A stretch of 64,000 nucleotides of DNA, from positions 248,001 through 312,000 of the forward strand of contig JAAFJA010000002.1 of NCBI GenBank assembly GCA_013298765.1, written 5' to 3'. Under the pieces are notes generated by a model that was not told the origin of the DNA, did not search any database, and saw only the letters and a program-made list of their open reading frames with translations. The DNA is from Betaproteobacteria bacterium. GTDB lineage: Bacteria > Pseudomonadota > Gammaproteobacteria > Burkholderiales > Casimicrobiaceae. Numbering within the stretch: position 1 is the stretch's first letter; each line of letters starts with the position of its first letter. Made by a program: the position numbers and the translations under genes. This document shows positions 61,102 to 64,000 of this stretch, piece after piece.

Positions 61102-62673
61102 ATGAAACGTCTATTTACTATTGCCGCGTTGTCTGCGGCGCTGATCGCTGCGGGAGTGCAAGCGGTGCCGTTCCGTTGGGCCACCACCGGTGATGCACAA
61201 ACCATGGATCCGCACTCGCAAAACGAGGGTTTGACCAACTCTGTGAACTCGCAGGTATACGAATTCCTGATGATCCGCGGTAAAAATTTGAAACTCGGCC
61301 CGGGGCTTGCGACTGAATGGAAACAAGTTGACGCGCTGACTTATCAGTTCAAGCTGCGCCCGAACGTGAAGTTTCATGATGGTGATACGTTTAATGCGGA
61401 TGACGTTGTGTTTTCGATCAACCGCGCGAAGCACCCGAACTCCCAAGTAGCCGTTTACGCTAACCAAGTTGGGACGCCACGCAAAATTGACAACCTCACC
61501 GTTGAGTTCAAGCTCGCTGAGCCGAATCCGATCTTCTATGATCACCTGAACTCGATCATGATCATGAGCAAGGAGTGGTCCGAAAAGAACAACGCCGCCA
61601 CGCCGCTCGATTTCAAAAATAAAGAAGAGAAGTTCACATCGCTCAACGCGAATGGAACCGGCCCTTTCCGCCTGGTAAGCCGCCAACCCGACGTGAAAAC
61701 GATCTGGAAGAAATTCGACGGCTGGTGGGGCAAGATGGAGGGCAACATCACCTCCGTCACCCACACTCCAATTAAGGCGGACGCCACTCGCGTCGCAGCG
61801 CTTATCTCAGGCGAAGTAGATTTCGTCCTCGATCCGCCGCCGCAAGACTTGGAGCGCCTGGAAAAAACCGCATCAACCAAGGTGGTCAACGGCGTTGAGA
61901 ATCGCGTCATCTTCATTGGTATGGATCAAGCGCGCGACGAGCTCCAGTATTCAAACGTCAAAGGCAAAAATCCTTTTAAAGACAAGCGCGTTCGACAGGC
62001 GATGTATCAATCGATCGACATCGAAACGATCAAAGCGCGCCTCATGCGTGGTCAGGCCTATCCAACAGGTGGAATCACACCGTCTCCGCTTGGCGCGTTT
62101 AGCGACCCTGCAATCGAGAAACGTCGTCCGTTTGATCTGGCAGGCTCGAAGAAGTTGATGGCTGATGCAGGCTATGCACAGGGCTTCGAAGTCACCATGC
62201 ACTGCCCAAACAACCGCTATATCAATGACGAGAAAATCTGCCAAGCGCTCGCAGCGATGTGGGCTCAGATCGGAATCAAAGTGCGTGTCGATGCAACGCC
62301 GCGTGCGGTTTACTTCCCGCGCCTTGAAAAGCTTGATACATCCCTCTTCATGCTGGGCTGGGGCGGCGCGATCACTGATGCGGAAACGACTTTGACGCCA
62401 GTGCTTCGTAACCGCGGTGAAAAAGGTGTCGGTGCCTACAACTACGGCAACTACAAGAACGACAAACTTGACCGCGCTGCCGCCGCTTCAAGCAAGGAAA
62501 CTGATCCAAAGAAACGCGAAGCGTTGATCAAAGAGGCGCTCCTCGCGCATAACGATGAGATCAATCATCTTCCATTGCATCGTCAGGTGATCCCATGGGC
62601 AACTGCCAAAGGCGTTACCGTGACTCACCGCGCGGACAACTACCTGCAGTACGAGTGGATTTCGGTGAAGTAA
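61102..62673 (+). CDS. Peptide/dipeptide ABC transporter substrate-binding protein (family 5)
   Basis: This is a 523-residue periplasmic protein with a signal peptide ending near 'AGVQA'. The family 5 features are 'TGDAQTMDPH', 'LATEWKQVDALTYQFKLRPNVKFHDG' and 'ALISGEVDFVLDPPP'. It binds oligo- or dipeptides or a related ligand. No permease or ATPase genes follow; a strong terminator ends the unit, so it works with transport components encoded elsewhere. Confidence 0.93.
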   Translation: MKRLFTIAALSAALIAAGVQAVPFRWATTGDAQTMDPHSQNEGLTNSVNSQVYEFLMIRGKNLKLGPGLATEWKQVDALTYQFKLRPNVKFHDGDTFNADDVVFSINRAKHPNSQVAVYANQVGTPRKIDNLTVEFKLAEPNPIFYDHLNSIMIMSKEWSEKNNAATPLDFKNKEEKFTSLNANGTGPFRLVSRQPDVKTIWKKFDGWWGKMEGNITSVTHTPIKADATRVAALISGEVDFVLDPPPQDLERLEKTASTKVVNGVENRVIFIGMDQARDELQYSNVKGKNPFKDKRVRQAMYQSIDIETIKARLMRGQAYPTGGITPSPLGAFSDPAIEKRRPFDLAGSKKLMADAGYAQGFEVTMHCPNNRYINDEKICQALAAMWAQIGIKVRVDATPRAVYFPRLEKLDTSLFMLGWGGAITDAETTLTPVLRNRGEKGVGAYNYGNYKNDKLDRAAAASSKETDPKKREALIKEALLAHNDEINHLPLHRQVIPWATAKGVTVTHRADNYLQYEWISVK

Positions 62674-62711
62674 CTAACCGAAGAGCGTGCGCTAGAAAGC
62701 GCGCGCATCAC

Positions 62712-62742
62712 TAAATCAGGCCGCATAATGCGGCCTGATTTA
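62712..62742 (+). terminator. Strong hairpin terminator after the binding-protein gene
   Basis: A perfect 14-bp stem, TAAATCAGGCCGCA and TGCGGCCTGATTTA, with a 3-nt loop is followed by TTTGG. The A/T ends flanking a GC core fit a Rho-independent terminator that can act on both strands. Confidence 0.8.
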
Positions 62743-62756
62743 TTTGGAGCGTAGTT

Positions 62757-63758
62757 ATGCGTATGCGTGTTGCTTGGTTCAACGTAGAGAATTTGTTTAC
62801 ACGCTACGCGTTCGCAGGCCCCGATGCCGATGGGCTGCCTTACGACCGACAGGTCATCGCGGTAGGCGTAACCGCCCTGGACCGCGGTGCGGGTAATGAA
62901 GGTGAAGCAAACATTGCGCTTGCGGGTATGCAACGCGACAACACAGCTCGTGTGATCCTCGACATGATGCCCGACGTGCTTGGTGTTGCAGAAGTCGAAA
63001 ACATCGAAGCGCTGCGAATCTTTAATCAGCAGTACCTCTCTCACTATTTCGACCGCATCTTTTTGATGGGCGGAAACGACGGGCGCGGTATCGATGTAGG
63101 CATTTGTGTACGCAAAGGATTCTCGGCAAAAGTGCTCGGAGTTCGCACGCACGCGCACGAGACGCTACAACCCGGACAGAGCGTGCAGTGGGGCGTGGTG
63201 AGCGATGATTCCGGCCCCACCTATCTCGCACGAAATGCGCTTTTTTCCCGCGATTGCCTTGAGCTCGATCTAGAGATCAATGGCCGAGTGATCACTTTCA
63301 TGGCGAACCATTTCAAAAGCCAGGCGAAGGGTTCGCGTCGCGATTTGCTGAGCCCTGATGAATGGCGATTGCGCCAAGCCTCGCGCGTCGCGGAGCTAGT
63401 CGCAGAGGCAGCCCGAGCTGGAAAACTCCCCATCGTTTTCGGCGATCTAAACGTCGACGACGCGAACCCGCAACGCGGGCAGTCCATCGCGCCGGTGCTG
63501 AACTGCGGTTTGGTCGATCCGTTCGCGAAACTCCCAGCGCAGGAGCGATGGACGCACTATTTCATGGTGGCGCAGGAAGTCTCCCGCCTTGACTACATCC
63601 TGCACCCACCTGAGCTCAGAGTCGTAAGCAAAGAAATCAATCGGAAGGGCATTTCACTGAAGTGCCGCCAGTACACGGGTGAGCGCTACGCAACAATCGG
63701 CTACGCGCACAACGCGGCGAGCGACCACGCGGGCCTCGTTGTAGAGTTTGAAACGTAA
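62757..63758 (+). CDS. Endonuclease/exonuclease/phosphatase family protein
   Basis: This is a 333-residue EEP-fold hydrolase. Active-site motifs are 'VAWFNVENLF', 'LGVAEVEN' (Glu metal ligand), 'FMANHFKSQAKG' (His), 'VFGDLNVDD' (Asp/Asn) and 'ASDHAGLVVEFE' (Asp/His). The substrate is unknown; family members cut nucleic acids or phosphoesters. GGAG at 62746–62749 lies 7 nt before the ATG at 62757. No signal peptide was seen. Confidence 0.9.
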   Translation: MRMRVAWFNVENLFTRYAFAGPDADGLPYDRQVIAVGVTALDRGAGNEGEANIALAGMQRDNTARVILDMMPDVLGVAEVENIEALRIFNQQYLSHYFDRIFLMGGNDGRGIDVGICVRKGFSAKVLGVRTHAHETLQPGQSVQWGVVSDDSGPTYLARNALFSRDCLELDLEINGRVITFMANHFKSQAKGSRRDLLSPDEWRLRQASRVAELVAEAARAGKLPIVFGDLNVDDANPQRGQSIAPVLNCGLVDPFAKLPAQERWTHYFMVAQEVSRLDYILHPPELRVVSKEINRKGISLKCRQYTGERYATIGYAHNAASDHAGLVVEFET

Positions 63759-63893
63759 TCCATGCAGTCCAGCGAAAGGTTTGGCAGCCGGAATTGGGGT
63801 TTGGTCGCAATTTTTGTCAATTTGTCGCGGTCATATTCGAAATGCGAAAGAATCCGGGTTGACCGAAGGTTTTTGATTTTGGAGTTTTGACCC

Positions 63894-64000
63894 ATGAATT
63901 ATTGGAGACTTGCTGGAACCACCGGGCTCGTTGGAATGCTCGCTTCGCTGCTGATATCTAGCAACGCGGCAGCCCAATCGACCGTTACCGTGGTTGAGTA
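63894..64000 (+). CDS. Secreted protein, 3'-truncated by window end
   Basis: ATG at 63894 follows GGAG at 63881. The visible 35 residues form a signal peptide (MNYWRLAGTTGLVGMLASLL…) with a likely cleavage site after 'NAAA', then 'QSTVTVVE' at the window end. Too little is visible to assign a family. Confidence 0.6.
   Translation, partial: MNYWRLAGTTGLVGMLASLLISSNAAAQSTVTVVE

Noticed and set aside
60923-61105. 60-codon open frame before the peptide-binding protein
   Set aside because: It overlaps the 12-bp palindrome and the start of the next gene and has no ribosome site.

Overview
The window looks like chromosomal core sequence of a betaproteobacterium, probably in or near the Burkholderiales. 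The evidence is the gene order smc–zipA-like–ligA, the order ribF…ileS–lspA–ispH, an AddAB-type repair pair in place of RecBCD, the ppsA/ppsR pair, and a tctDE/tctCBA tricarboxylate module. No insertion sequence, prophage, integrase, CRISPR array or rRNA was seen. Two tRNA genes are present. The species cannot be named from sequence alone.

Layout. (1) 1–2640: the 3' part of radA, then an orphan gene with a possible PilZ-like C-terminus. (2) 2727–4233: a TPR-tailed family 2 glycosyltransferase diverging from a small secreted protein. (3) 4266–11910, minus strand: a tightly coupled minor-pilin operon, fimT/gspH–pilV–pilW–pilX–pilY1–pilE, for type IV pilus priming and adhesion. (4) 12019–20000, minus strand: ribF, a TPR-GGDEF diguanylate cyclase, ileS, lspA and ispH; the cyclase splits an otherwise conserved order. 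(5) 20149–26399, minus strand: addB–addA double-strand-break repair nuclease/helicase. (6) 26519–27726: a DUF429 gene and a tRNA-Ala/tRNA-Glu unit with a visible promoter and terminator. (7) 27795–32832: ppsA and its regulator ppsR, with a small HTH protein and a PHP phosphoesterase. (8) 32858–38287: two-component system tctD/tctE (minus) facing the transporter operon tctCBA (plus). (9) 38321–45239, minus: ligA, a zipA-like gene and smc. (10) 45475–56111: queF, manC/algA, mltB, pyrD, a DUF1631 gene and hrpA. (11) 56112–60758: a roughly 1 kb region with a possible decayed gene, then a large secreted repeat protein that is broken. (12) 61102–64000: a peptide ABC transporter binding protein, an endonuclease/exonuclease/phosphatase protein, and the start of a secreted protein cut by the window end.

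The most notable observation is at 58496–58567. A perfect 35-bp tandem duplication shifts the frame of a secreted beta-helix/DUF11/B-repeat/dockerin-like protein. Removing one copy gives a continuous reading frame of 1200 residues from 57121 to 60758. This could be a reversible slipped-strand switch, a recent null mutation or an assembly error. Other points worth checking are two adjacent dyads upstream of the diguanylate cyclase, a 22-bp perfect palindrome upstream of the peptide-binding protein, a possible A7 frameshift at 56783–56789, and the unexplained orphan gene at 1249–2640.

Most genes are housekeeping genes with confident family assignments. Several starts were moved inward from the longest open frame because a ribosome binding site, a signal peptide or the family length favours the later codon. 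These cases are explained in the individual entries.
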